Part shown: piece by piece, positions 15,853 to 24,165 of the stretch
How positions within the stretch are numbered: position 1 is the stretch's first letter
Layout of the letters: each line of letters opens with the position of its first letter
Assembly (NCBI RefSeq): GCF_003412465.1
Contig: NZ_QTJV01000004.1
Span: 682,001 to 746,000, forward strand
Direction of reading: 5' to 3'
Length of the DNA: 64,000 nucleotides
Source: Chitinophaga silvisoli
Lineage (GTDB): Bacteria > Bacteroidota > Bacteroidia > Chitinophagales > Chitinophagaceae
The notes under the pieces: model-generated
What the model was told of the DNA's origin: nothing
The model's database searches: none
Seen by the model: only the letters and a program-made list of their open reading frames with translations
Translations under genes and position numbers: made by a program

Positions 15853-16707
15853 TTATTCTACTGTAAACAAAAGCCTTGCCGCATTAACGCCAGCAATAAT
15901 ACCATACCCGTTTTCTACATTGGAATAAGCATTTTCCGGATCAAGGGAAAAGTCCTGCGAATCATTCAATCGCTGGGTGTATGTAGACTGAAAGTACTTC
16001 CAGGCAGCTGGAGTCAACGCGCTTAATTCTATGATCATGTGAGAGCTACTTACTTCTTTCTTCGTCTGTAGTACAAACTGTATGGTTTTGCCATTGAAAT
16101 TCTCATCAGTCATGATAGATTCACTCTTGTAATCATTGGTGATGATATCAGGCAGATCATTATTCAATGCAGGGTCAAGCCTAAAGTGAATAGTATCAGT
16201 TTTGTCAATTACCCAATTGCCGTTAGATTCAACAGCAGTGAATATACGTAGACGATAATAATTTATAGTACTTCCATCTTCCTGCAAGGTAAACCGTACC
16301 CTGTTGAGGCCACGCTGTGCATAAGCATTACTGATGTGTGCACGCATAGGTGTACTGTCACTACCACTTACCGCCGTAAGGCCCTTATTGGCTACCTGTA
16401 TAGCGTAATGACTACCTGTTTTTGCGACTGATTGCGATACGAAATATCCATATCCATTTATCAGCTGGTAAGTGGGTGTGGGCAATGTAATGCCATTTTC
16501 CTGCAATACCACCGTAGCGGAGTCCAACGGATCAAATGAATATTCGGTTACCTTTTTACTGCCGGTTACACGAATATAGATCAGACTGTCTGGTTGAATC
16601 AGACTGTTGACTACTATTTTATCCCCTGCGTATGGAATCTCTATTCTTGATTCCTTTACGCAGGCAGTAAGGATTATGATAGATAAGCAGATGAGTAGTT
16701 TTCGCAT
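15853..16707 (-). CDS. DUF4249 lipoprotein, partner of the transducing receptor
   Basis: 284 residues. Lipoprotein signal peptide with Cys in ILTACVKESR. The opening GDKIVVNSLIQPDSLIYIRVTGSK and later DSATVVLQENG pattern match DUF4249 proteins, which are nearly always encoded after a SusC/FecA-like receptor and are thought to help it at the cell surface. Here it follows the receptor by 63 bp. Ligand unknown. Confidence 0.8.
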   Translation of the reverse strand: MRKLLICLSIIILTACVKESRIEIPYAGDKIVVNSLIQPDSLIYIRVTGSKKVTEYSFDPLDSATVVLQENGITLPTPTYQLINGYGYFVSQSVAKTGSHYAIQVANKGLTAVSGSDSTPMRAHISNAYAQRGLNRVRFTLQEDGSTINYYRLRIFTAVESNGNWVIDKTDTIHFRLDPALNNDLPDIITNDYKSESIMTDENFNGKTIQFVLQTKKEVSSSHMIIELSALTPAAWKYFQSTYTQRLNDSQDFSLDPENAYSNVENGYGIIAGVNAARLLFTVE

Positions 16708-16770
16708 GGTGTTAAAATTTTGAATCTCCTTCCTGGATGATGAAGACTCACTTCGTTACAATCATCATTT

Positions 16771-19380
16771 TTAAAACTTAATAGAAAACGTCACACTCGG
16801 CAGTATCGGCAGTATACTAATCTCCTGCAGATACCGCTTCTGATTCTGCTTGTCTGTCACTAACGAATACATAAACGGATTCGCATGATTATATACATTA
16901 AACAAACTAATTGTCCAGCTCCTGCTCCCCCACGGCTTCGGCTTCGTATGCGTGGCACTCAGGTCCAATCTATGAATCACAGTAGATCTATATTGATTTC
17001 TATTACTTAACCGATCCAACACCGGGTAATTGCCCCCTCCATCATACGGCGATGGATCCGATATGCCCTCATAACTTCCTACCGGCAATGTCATAGGCAA
17101 CCCTGAATTAAAATGCCAGTTAGCCGCCAACTCCCAGCGCTTCCCAACCTGCTGCATCAACATCACCTTAATATCATGTCGTCCATCATAATTATACGGA
17201 TACGACTGCCCATTATTCACATTCGGAAACCTTCTGTATGACCAGGAAAGCGTATAGCCGATCCATCCTCTCAGTTTACCTTTCTTCTTCTCCAGCATCA
17301 CCTCTCCACCATAACTCGTTCCCGTACCAGTCTCTACATAATCTTCCCAATCCTTACTCGCAGAATTGAAGATCTTACTATCATCCCTGTACTCGATCAC
17401 ATTCTTCATACTCTTATAATACGCCTCCAGCGAAAGCGCATAACGCTTATCATTCATGGTCTTATTCACCCCCAGAGTAACCTGCCGGGAAAACATCGGC
17501 CCCACCTTCTTCGTAGAAGGTACCCACAAATCCATCGGCAGACTCGTATTCGATTCACTCAGCACATGCAGGTACTGGTTCATATGGGTATACCCCAACA
17601 AGAAGGTCCAGTGATCCGGCAACTGATACCTCGCCTGCACCCTCGGTTGCAATGAATAGAAAGACTTCCCTTTTACTAAAAATCCTGAACCATGCAAACC
17701 TATATTCACTCTCAACGCATCAGTAATTGTCCAGTCATCCTCCGCATATAACAGCACCTCACCCCCCACAGAAGTCGTCTTGTTATAAGACGTATCCAAC
17801 AAAGTTTTAGACTGTGAATAATCCTCGAATGCCGACACCCCCGGGTTGAATTTGTGTATAATACCACCTGCACCAAACTTGAATATATGATTCGGACCAG
17901 GAATAAACTCCGCATCCGTTCTGAACATAATATCCTTCACCATCGAATAGTACTGCCCATACAGGTGAATAGAATCGCTACTCTTAGAAGGCTGGTAATA
18001 ATAATTGTAATCGATATTGAAATAATACTGTGAATAATTCAATGTCGTATTGACAAACAACTTTGGATTAAAAACATGGTTCCATCTCAACGCAAAAGTT
18101 TTATTCCCCCAGTTCAGGCGGGTCACTGTACTCTCTTTAAAAGGGTTCGCAGCAGTGGTACTATCCGCGTTATTTTGCAGTGTAAGTCCGAGGTTATCAT
18201 TACCAAAATAACTACTAAAATAAAGACGGTCCTTCGGCGAAAAGATGTGATTTATTTTCAGGTTCACATCATGAAATACAAGGTTCACTTTTGTCCCTTC
18301 CTCATCTTGAATCCTCTCATTAATACTATTCAAAACAGGTTCCAGGATAGACCTGCGGGCAGATACCACAAAAGAAGTCTTATCTTTCGTAATTGGCCCT
18401 TCCACCATTCCCCTTACCGCAATCACACCTGCAGATGCCTCGCCATGATATTCCTTCATATCCCCATCCTTCGTGGATATATCAATTACAGAAGAAAGTC
18501 TGCCGGCATACCGCGCAGGAAATCCACCTTTATAAAAATCTGCACTCTTCACAATATCCGGATTGAACACCGAAAACAATCCAAAGAGATGTGATGAATT
18601 GAAAACCGGGGAACCATCCAACAAGATCAGGTTCTGGTAAGAACCACCACCTCTCACACTGGTGACAGTTCCCCCATCTACCCCTCCTGATACACCGGGC
18701 AAAGTTGCAATCGCACGCATCACATCAGACTCCCCCAATAAGCGGGGCATCGATTTCACATCTGCAGGCGAGACATGGAGAGCACTCATCTGTCGCTTCG
18801 ATTGTGTGGTGTCAGAAACAGTAAACTCTCTTAAACTATTGGAAGGCTGCAGGCCGACGATGACAAATGATTTCCCTGTTATACACAGTCTTTGTGGATG
18901 ATAACCGATATAACTGACGCATAGGCTATTGGTATCTTTAGGAATCGTCAGACTGAAAAAACCATATTGGTTCGTAGTCGCTCCCGTCTGCTGGATAGGA
19001 GAGTAAATGGTAGCGCCAATGAGCCTTTCTCCATTACGCACATCCTGGACATAGCCACTAATGGTAATGGTAGACGGCTTCTTTACGGTCAGCACAATTT
19101 GTTCGCCGATACGGGCGAAGCGGATATCAAAAGGAGAAAAGAGTTCGTTAAGAGCTCTTTTCAGGGGTTTGTCTTGAAAGTTGACTGTTACCCGGCGGGA
19201 AAGGTCTACGATTTCTCTGCTATAGGAGAAATGTATGCCGTACTGGGATTCCAGTTGTCCGCAAATAACAGATAGCGGCTGATTGGTTACGGTGACAGTG
19301 ATCCGGGTATGCCAGTCCCAGCCTAACACCTGCAGAGGAATGAGTAACATTCCAAGCAGCATTCTTCCGAGCAATGACAT
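16771..19380 (-). CDS. FecA-type transducing TonB receptor with STN domain
   Basis: 869 residues. Order: signal peptide (1-20), STN domain (about 25-100, ICGQLESQYGIHFSYSREIVDL) that can talk to FecR, carboxypeptidase-regulatory-like domain (about 105-190), plug (about 215-310, GGGSYQNLILLDGSPVF) and barrel ending VTFSIKF. With the FecR and sigma genes upstream this is a cell-surface signalling set: ligand binding outside would release the sigma factor. It belongs to the receptor type paired with DUF4249. The substrate is not evident; no enzyme or importer gene accompanies it. Confidence 0.85.
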   Translation of the reverse strand: MSLLGRMLLGMLLIPLQVLGWDWHTRITVTVTNQPLSVICGQLESQYGIHFSYSREIVDLSRRVTVNFQDKPLKRALNELFSPFDIRFARIGEQIVLTVKKPSTITISGYVQDVRNGERLIGATIYSPIQQTGATTNQYGFFSLTIPKDTNSLCVSYIGYHPQRLCITGKSFVIVGLQPSNSLREFTVSDTTQSKRQMSALHVSPADVKSMPRLLGESDVMRAIATLPGVSGGVDGGTVTSVRGGGSYQNLILLDGSPVFNSSHLFGLFSVFNPDIVKSADFYKGGFPARYAGRLSSVIDISTKDGDMKEYHGEASAGVIAVRGMVEGPITKDKTSFVVSARRSILEPVLNSINERIQDEEGTKVNLVFHDVNLKINHIFSPKDRLYFSSYFGNDNLGLTLQNNADSTTAANPFKESTVTRLNWGNKTFALRWNHVFNPKLFVNTTLNYSQYYFNIDYNYYYQPSKSSDSIHLYGQYYSMVKDIMFRTDAEFIPGPNHIFKFGAGGIIHKFNPGVSAFEDYSQSKTLLDTSYNKTTSVGGEVLLYAEDDWTITDALRVNIGLHGSGFLVKGKSFYSLQPRVQARYQLPDHWTFLLGYTHMNQYLHVLSESNTSLPMDLWVPSTKKVGPMFSRQVTLGVNKTMNDKRYALSLEAYYKSMKNVIEYRDDSKIFNSASKDWEDYVETGTGTSYGGEVMLEKKKGKLRGWIGYTLSWSYRRFPNVNNGQSYPYNYDGRHDIKVMLMQQVGKRWELAANWHFNSGLPMTLPVGSYEGISDPSPYDGGGNYPVLDRLSNRNQYRSTVIHRLDLSATHTKPKPWGSRSWTISLFNVYNHANPFMYSLVTDKQNQKRYLQEISILPILPSVTFSIKF

Positions 19381-19568
19381 AATGTGAATTAAAAATGGTG
19401 TTAGCTTTTCTGATTGAATAGTTTGGTATCTCTTTGATCAAAATCGCGGGGACTATCTAAAAGAATCGGCCTTTATTGTTCTAATTAAATTGGCTTTCAT
19501 CTTTTAGATGAAATCGGTTTTTGTTTGTTCAGTTGATTTAGTTTCCGTTTCTGATTGAACCGGTTTTT

Positions 19569-19755
19569 GTCTTTTTAATTGAATAAACTAACCTTACCTG
19601 TTGGAAATAGTTTTTGTCTTTTCAATTGAATAAGCTAACCTTTCCTGGTTGAACCGGTCTTTGTCTTTTCAATTGAATAAACTTCTCTTTCCTGGTTAAA
19701 TCGGCTTTGTCTTCTCAATTGAATAAGCTAACAATCCCTGATTAAAATAGTTTTG
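19569..19755. repeat. 47-bp tandem repeat between receptor and fecR
   Basis: Four clear units start at 19569, 19616, 19663 and 19709 (47, 47, 46, about 47 bp), with consensus GTCTTTTCAATTGAATAAGC then TAACCTTTCCTGGTTGAACC and GGTTTT. More degraded copies of GATTGAA...CGG fill 19400-19820, so nearly the whole 443-bp gap is repeat. Confidence 0.85.
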
Positions 19756-19823
19756 AACCTAACTGATCAAATCGACACTTGTTCCTTCTCATAGAACCAG
19801 CTATAACCTTTTTGATTGAAATT

Positions 19824-20828
19824 TTATTCCTGCCTCCTCAACTCATAACCAGCACCTTTAATAACGACGTTTGCATTCGACAAATATGCGATAGCTTCCA
19901 ACACATTCTGCACAGGCTCCCCTGTATAAGTTGCAGTCACCGGCAAATCCAGCAATTCAGCATCAGCACTCACATTCACATGATACAACACACTAATGGT
20001 CTGCAACACTTCCCGTAAAGGCGTATCCTTAAACACCACTGCCTGCGTAGCCGCATCCTTAATATGTGCACCCACCTGGTAAAATTGCCGACTGCTATCT
20101 TCTTCCAGCAACATACCGGCCGTCAGAATCACACTATCCTGCTGCCGGCTTACTTTAATTTTCCCTGAATGAATAAAAACCCGCAACTGTTGGCTGTTAT
20201 CCACACTAAACCGGGTACCCAGTACAGTAATAGCCTGCTTACCAAGGTCTATAATAAACGGATGGGCAGCATCTGTAGTTACATCAAATTCTGCTTTTCC
20301 TTTCAGGATAACCTTGCGATCTTTCTTTCCAAAACCAGACAGCACCTGCAACTGGGCGGCGGGATCCAGCCGGACAATGGAGCCATCTTCCAGTTTGACC
20401 AGCTGGGCGCCGTTATAGTTGATTTGCCTTTCACTTTGTCGGGTCATGAACCAGAGGCCTGCGCTGATCAGGAGGCAGACGGAAGCTGCGACTGCCAACC
20501 AGCGGGGTGATAGTCCGAAAGGTGATTGGGTTTTAGATTTAGACTTAGAATGAATTTCGGGTTGAGATTGCAATTGGGATGCACTCCCCACTCCTTCTTC
20601 CATCCTACTACTCAATAACCTCCACGCCGTCTCCGTATCCATCGCCCCCTGCACCTCCTGTTCAGGTGCTGTACGCAACAACTTATCCAGAGAAGCAAGC
20701 AATACCGGGTGCTCAGGATTTGCCTGAAGCCAGGTATCCACCCATTGCTGCTCATTACTATCCGCTTCCTTCAGCAGATACTTGCATAGGAGGGCATATA
20801 ATGCCTCATCTGGTGTAAGCATAGTCAT
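19824..20828 (-). CDS. FecR-type anti-sigma factor
   Basis: 334 residues. N-terminal cytoplasmic part (DUF4880-like start, YALLCKYLLKEADSNEQQWVDTWLQ), one membrane helix about 110-130 (WLAVAASVCLLISAGLWF), periplasmic FecR domain (INYNGAQLVKLEDGSIVRLDPAAQL ... VILKGKAEFDVT) and a C-terminal DUF4974 domain (VVFKDTPLREVLQTISVLYHVNVS). It should hold the sigma factor encoded at 21078 until the STN domain of the receptor signals. Position 1 or 3 are both Met. Confidence 0.9.
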   Translation of the reverse strand: MTMLTPDEALYALLCKYLLKEADSNEQQWVDTWLQANPEHPVLLASLDKLLRTAPEQEVQGAMDTETAWRLLSSRMEEGVGSASQLQSQPEIHSKSKSKTQSPFGLSPRWLAVAASVCLLISAGLWFMTRQSERQINYNGAQLVKLEDGSIVRLDPAAQLQVLSGFGKKDRKVILKGKAEFDVTTDAAHPFIIDLGKQAITVLGTRFSVDNSQQLRVFIHSGKIKVSRQQDSVILTAGMLLEEDSSRQFYQVGAHIKDAATQAVVFKDTPLREVLQTISVLYHVNVSADAELLDLPVTATYTGEPVQNVLEAIAYLSNANVVIKGAGYELRRQE

Positions 20829-21077
20829 GTACAGTTAGTAGATTTACAGATTTGCCGGGCAAAAATAAGGATTGCCCGCCTGATAAAGGACGCATGTGGA
20901 GAACAGAATCCCCTATTGAAAAAAGAAAAAATTATCGGTGTAATTCGCCATAAACGGCAGTAAAAAGAAGGATGGAGGGGTTAAAAAGGGAATAAAACCT
21001 GATTTAGCTTTTGAAATGCATTATAAAAAGCTAATATCTAACAATAGCAAGGTCCGGCCCCGATCCCCTCCAAAAAC

Positions 21078-21587
21078 CTATAAAAACAAAAACATCCCCA
21101 GATAATCCCTCAACTCTTTATGCATATGCTTCAGCGCTTTCCCCATTTGATTCTCGACAGTCTTCACCGAAATATTCATCAGCACCGCAATCTCCGCATA
21201 CTTCAACTGCTGCTGCCTGCTCAGCACAAACACCTCCCTGCACCGCTCCGGCAACTTCTCCAGCGCCTGCTGATACATTTTCTCCAGTTCCCAGGCCTGC
21301 GATACCGTCACCGACGGCACCAACTCATAACCCGAAGCCTGTTCCTTCTCATTCCTGACAGTATCCTTCCGCCAGTTACTAATCGCTGTATTCCGGATAG
21401 CGGCAAAAAGATAAGACTTCACCATCCCGGTAATATCCACATTCTCCCGTTTCTCCCAAAGCTTCAGGAAAACCTGCTGCACCACCTCTTCCCCCTCATG
21501 AACATCGCCGGTATAATGCACGGCAAAAGCCACGCACTGCGCATGGTACTCCTTAAAAATGGCTTCGAATGTGTGGCGGTCTAGCAT
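21078..21587 (-). CDS. ECF sigma-70 factor of the receptor cascade
   Basis: 169 residues. Region 2 (HTFEAIFKEYHAQCVAFAVHYTG ... VQQVFLKLWEKRE) and region 4 (LEKLPERCREVFVLSRQQQLKYAEIAVLMNISVKTVENQMGKALKHM). Length and sequence fit the Bacteroidota RpoE/ECF group that pairs with FecR. It lies upstream of fecR with a 249-bp gap and is divergent from pyrD. Confidence 0.9.
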   Translation of the reverse strand: MLDRHTFEAIFKEYHAQCVAFAVHYTGDVHEGEEVVQQVFLKLWEKRENVDITGMVKSYLFAAIRNTAISNWRKDTVRNEKEQASGYELVPSVTVSQAWELEKMYQQALEKLPERCREVFVLSRQQQLKYAEIAVLMNISVKTVENQMGKALKHMHKELRDYLGMFLFL

Positions 21588-21771
21588 GTTAACGGTTACA
21601 AAAATAGTATTCCGGAATGAAGATCAATGCAATTATAGATAATAAAAGTTTAATTGTGACAACATGTAAATGATAAGGGACTCACTTTTTAAAAGTTCCT
21701 TTTACAAATCCCCCACTCCACCCCCACCTCAACAATGACCACGATCCCCTTCCGCATTTCTGGTTTAACAT

Positions 21772-21779
21772 TATCTTTG
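21772..21779 (+). promoter_or_regulatory. pyrD -7 box, nearly leaderless start
   Basis: TATCTTTG is an exact TAnnTTTG match and ends 7 bp before the pyrD ATG, so the transcript would start at or just before the start codon. Confidence 0.55.
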
Positions 21780-21786
21780 TGCCCGC

Positions 21787-22809
21787 ATGTATAATTTAAT
21801 CAAAAAGATATTTTTCCGTTTTCCGCCGGAAAAAATCCACTATCAGGTAATGAAAGGCCTGCAAATATTGCACGGCGTACCAATGGGCAAGCAGATTCTC
21901 CATTCATTTTGTATGCCTAAAAAGACCGGGCTGGAACGGACTTTATGGGGCCTGACCTTTAAAAATCCTGTAGGCTTAGCAGCAGGATTCGACAAGGATG
22001 CGAAGTATACAGATGAATTGGCCAGTCTCGGATTCGGATTTGTGGAAATTGGCACTGTAACCCCGGTAGCTCAACCGGGTAATGACCAGCCTCGTTTGTT
22101 CCGCTTGCCTACCGATAAGGCGCTGATCAACAGGATGGGTTTCAATAATGGAGGCGCTGTGCCTGCAGCAAAACGCCTGCAGAAACGCAAGTCAGACATC
22201 ATTATTGGAGGAAATATCGGGAAGAACAAAATAACCCCCAATGAAGAAGCAATTAGTGATTATGAAAAGTGCTTTCAGGCCCTCTTCGATGTGGTAGATT
22301 ATTTTGTAGTAAATGTGAGTTCGCCGAATACACCTAACCTGCGCGCTTTGCAGGAGAAGGAACCATTGAAGCAATTACTGCATCACCTGCAAATGCTGAA
22401 TGAGCAGAAGGCGAAGCCAAAACCTATTTTATTAAAAATAGCCCCGGATCTGACCGATAGTCAGCTGGATGATATCATAGAAATAGTAACTGAAACGAAG
22501 CTGGCAGGACTGGTAGCTACTAATACAACTATCAGCCGGGAAGGCCTGGCAACTCCTGCAAATGAAGTTGAAGCGATTGGCGCAGGTGGATTGAGTGGAT
22601 TGCCGGTGAAAGAGAAGGCAACAGCCGTAATTCGCTATATTTCCCAGAAAACAAAAGGCAGTATTCCGATTATCGCTGTAGGAGGGATTTTTACGGCCGC
22701 AGATGCACAGGAGAAGCTGGATGCAGGGGCGAGCCTGGTACAGGTATATACAGGTTTTATTTATGAAGGCCCGACGATAGCGAAGAAGATTTGTGATGGG
22801 TTAAAATAA
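21787..22809 (+). CDS. pyrD: Dihydroorotate dehydrogenase (quinone), class 2
   Basis: 340 residues. Oxidises dihydroorotate to orotate in pyrimidine synthesis, passing electrons to quinone. The N-terminal membrane-associating helix region (YNLIKKIFFRFPPEKIHYQVMKGL) marks class 2. FMN-barrel motifs: FKNPVGLAAGFDKDAKY, VVNVSSPNTPNLR (active-site Ser), GLVATNTTISREGL, GAGGLSGLPVKEKA and AVGGIFTAADAQEKLDAGASLVQVYTG. Single gene, followed by a terminator. Confidence 0.95.
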   Translation: MYNLIKKIFFRFPPEKIHYQVMKGLQILHGVPMGKQILHSFCMPKKTGLERTLWGLTFKNPVGLAAGFDKDAKYTDELASLGFGFVEIGTVTPVAQPGNDQPRLFRLPTDKALINRMGFNNGGAVPAAKRLQKRKSDIIIGGNIGKNKITPNEEAISDYEKCFQALFDVVDYFVVNVSSPNTPNLRALQEKEPLKQLLHHLQMLNEQKAKPKPILLKIAPDLTDSQLDDIIEIVTETKLAGLVATNTTISREGLATPANEVEAIGAGGLSGLPVKEKATAVIRYISQKTKGSIPIIAVGGIFTAADAQEKLDAGASLVQVYTGFIYEGPTIAKKICDGLK

Positions 22810-22820
22810 AGAAATTAAAA

Positions 22821-22850
22821 AAGGCTGCTCTGTAAAGAGTAGCCTTTTTT
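22821..22850 (+). terminator. pyrD terminator, also usable on the minus strand
   Basis: GGCTGCTCT (22823-22831) pairs with AGAGTAGCC (22836-22844), loop GTAA, then six T on the plus strand. The flanking A-run gives a T-run on the minus strand too, so it can also end the small RNA transcribed from 22906. Confidence 0.8.
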
Positions 22851-22906
22851 AGTATGATGCCCCAGCTCTGGTACGCTGATCCTACGGGAAGCGCGGCGGG
22901 GACTGT
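22821..22906 (-). ncRNA. Candidate small RNA, copy 1 (downstream of the abi gene)
   Basis: The minus strand has TTTG (22943-22940), a 20-bp spacer and TAAATTTG (22919-22912), followed by an about 50-nt core nearly identical to the RNA in front of the abi gene: CCCCGCC, GCGCTTC, CGTA loop, GGATCAGCGTACC, GGGGC. Where copy 2 has stem TCT/AGA around the CGTA loop, this copy has TCC/GGA, a compensatory change that keeps the pair. No open frame uses it (the frame over it has no start of its own). Transcript of about 85 nt to the shared terminator. Confidence 0.6.
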
Positions 22907-22911
22907 TAGCA

Positions 22912-22943
22912 CAAATTTACTATTAGCAATCAGACAAAACAAA
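22912..22943 (-). promoter_or_regulatory. Promoter of small RNA copy 1
   Basis: TTTG (22943-22940), 20-bp spacer, TAAATTTG (22919-22912) on the minus strand: both boxes match the Bacteroidota consensus exactly. Confidence 0.6.
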
Positions 22944-23070
22944 TTTTCACCCATTAAAAAAAGCCTTTTTCAATAATTGATTGCTGCATTATTCTATTGA
23001 TATTTTCCCACACTTTATATCACCACACAAATCAATTCAAACCCTCCATCATCAATAGTTTTATAATTCC

Positions 23071-23982
23071 CTACTGCCATAAATCCTCTTCATCCCAATT
23101 CTCTAAAAATCCCATCCTCTCCAAATCAATTCCTCTATACTTCACAAACAATTCCATCAGTCTATAACTAAAATCGTTACCCGGACTTGCCGTATGCAAT
23201 AAGTAGCGAACAATACATAATTGATAATATAATTGCTTGCTCTCTATACTACCTGCAGAAGATATTCCTTTTATCCAGGGCAATTTTACCTCTCCTATTT
23301 CCTTGGGCAAAAAGGAAAAAGTTCTATAACAAATTAATGAATGATGTGCACAATAATTTCTTAGTATAGCAACCACTTGAATCCATGACTGCAACCATTT
23401 GCCTTGAGGAAGCCCATAAACCTTTGCAATTATTCTCTTCTCCTTAATATCATTCTTAATATTCCTATATATCTTAGACAAGGTACCAAATGATAGTATT
23501 GGTAAGGTTTTCCATGCCGGCGGATGTTCAAACCCACTCTTTTTTTTATCATGTAATTTCACGCACTCTTCATCTGATCGATCAAGTTCCCTATCAATCG
23601 TCTCAACTACCCCATTCAATCTTCCTTCATCAAAAAATATCATCTTATCTGTAAACCAGTTTGAGCCATAAATCGGACACATCATGTTAATCATGATAGC
23701 ACGAAAAGAGACTTCTATACGCTCTATAGCATCCAATAGTAGTAATCTTAATTCACGATCAAAATTATATAGCTCAATAACTTGATCGAATGTAGTACCA
23801 ACAACAAATGCATTACTAATCTTCTCCTTGTGGAAGAATTGCCAATAGTCTGCCAATCTATAATAACCTACATGCGCTAAATAATGATTAGTTACAACAC
23901 TATCATTTATTTTCAAGCCACGTTGTTGAAGGATTTTAAACTGGTCAGACAATAACGGGAATTGTCTATCAATGGAATTCAT
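23071..23982 (-). CDS. Abi_2 family HEPN protein (AbiF/AbiD-like), probable RNase toxin
   Basis: 303 residues from the ATG at 23982; the frame runs open to 24045 only because it crosses the upstream RNA gene. N-terminal part has the family pattern HYLAHVGYYRLADYWQFF (about 33-50) and NFDRELRLLLLDAIERIEVSFR (about 73-94). R208-NYCA-H213 is the R-x4-H motif of HEPN ribonucleases. Abi_2 proteins cause abortive phage infection. The gene is AT-richer than its neighbours and flanked by two copies of a structured RNA; the nearer one ends just 3 bp before the start codon. This is the layout of a toxin with an RNA antitoxin. RNase activity is inferred from the motif. Confidence 0.85.
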   Translation of the reverse strand: MNSIDRQFPLLSDQFKILQQRGLKINDSVVTNHYLAHVGYYRLADYWQFFHKEKISNAFVVGTTFDQVIELYNFDRELRLLLLDAIERIEVSFRAIMINMMCPIYGSNWFTDKMIFFDEGRLNGVVETIDRELDRSDEECVKLHDKKKSGFEHPPAWKTLPILSFGTLSKIYRNIKNDIKEKRIIAKVYGLPQGKWLQSWIQVVAILRNYCAHHSLICYRTFSFLPKEIGEVKLPWIKGISSAGSIESKQLYYQLCIVRYLLHTASPGNDFSYRLMELFVKYRGIDLERMGFLENWDEEDLWQ

Positions 23983-23984
23983 AT

Positions 23985-24039
23985 AAAAAAATGCCCCGCC
24001 TTGGTACGCTGATCTTACGAGAAGCGCGGCGGGTTCTGT
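23985..24039 (-). ncRNA. Candidate small RNA, copy 2 (directly upstream of the abi gene)
   Basis: About 55 nt. Stem 1 CCCGCC (24033-24028) with GGCGGG (24000-23995); stem 2 GCGCT with AGCGT; stem 3 TCT with AGA around the loop CGTA; then seven T (23991-23985), so the RNA carries its own intrinsic terminator. Read-through would give the abi mRNA. Own promoter at 24045-24077. Proposed role: RNA antitoxin or guide-like partner of the HEPN protein. Rfam families were not searched. Confidence 0.65.
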
Positions 24040-24044
24040 TAACA

Positions 24045-24077
24045 CAAATATACACCCATTCTTTAGACAAAAACAAA
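24045..24077 (-). promoter_or_regulatory. Promoter of small RNA copy 2 and the abi gene
   Basis: TTTG (24077-24074), 21-bp spacer, TATATTTG (24052-24045) on the minus strand. The only promoter seen for the abi gene, so toxin expression would depend on read-through of the RNA terminator. Confidence 0.6.
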
Positions 24078-24104
24078 TTTTTCACACAAAAAAAAGATAT
24101 TTTC

Positions 24105-24132
24105 CAATTTTTAACCCAAAAATTAAAAATTG
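24105..24132 (-). terminator. AT-only hairpin after the GH127 gene
   Basis: CAATTTTTAA at 24105-24114 pairs with 24123-24132. A weak stem with no GC core and no clear T-run; may end the polysaccharide operon on the minus strand. Confidence 0.3.
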
Positions 24133-24165
24133 AAAAATATCTTTCTCAAATCAATCCTCTCATTC

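Noticed and set aside
22757..22954. Open frame of 65 codons over small RNA copy 1
   Set aside because: It crosses promoter, RNA core and terminator and shares its peptide with the spurious extension of the abi gene only because the RNA sequence is duplicated. No coding signature.
24000..24090. Direct repeat flanking the abi gene as transposon ends
   Set aside because: The copies contain promoter and RNA structure that differ by compensatory changes; no transposase, target-site duplication or inverted ends seen.
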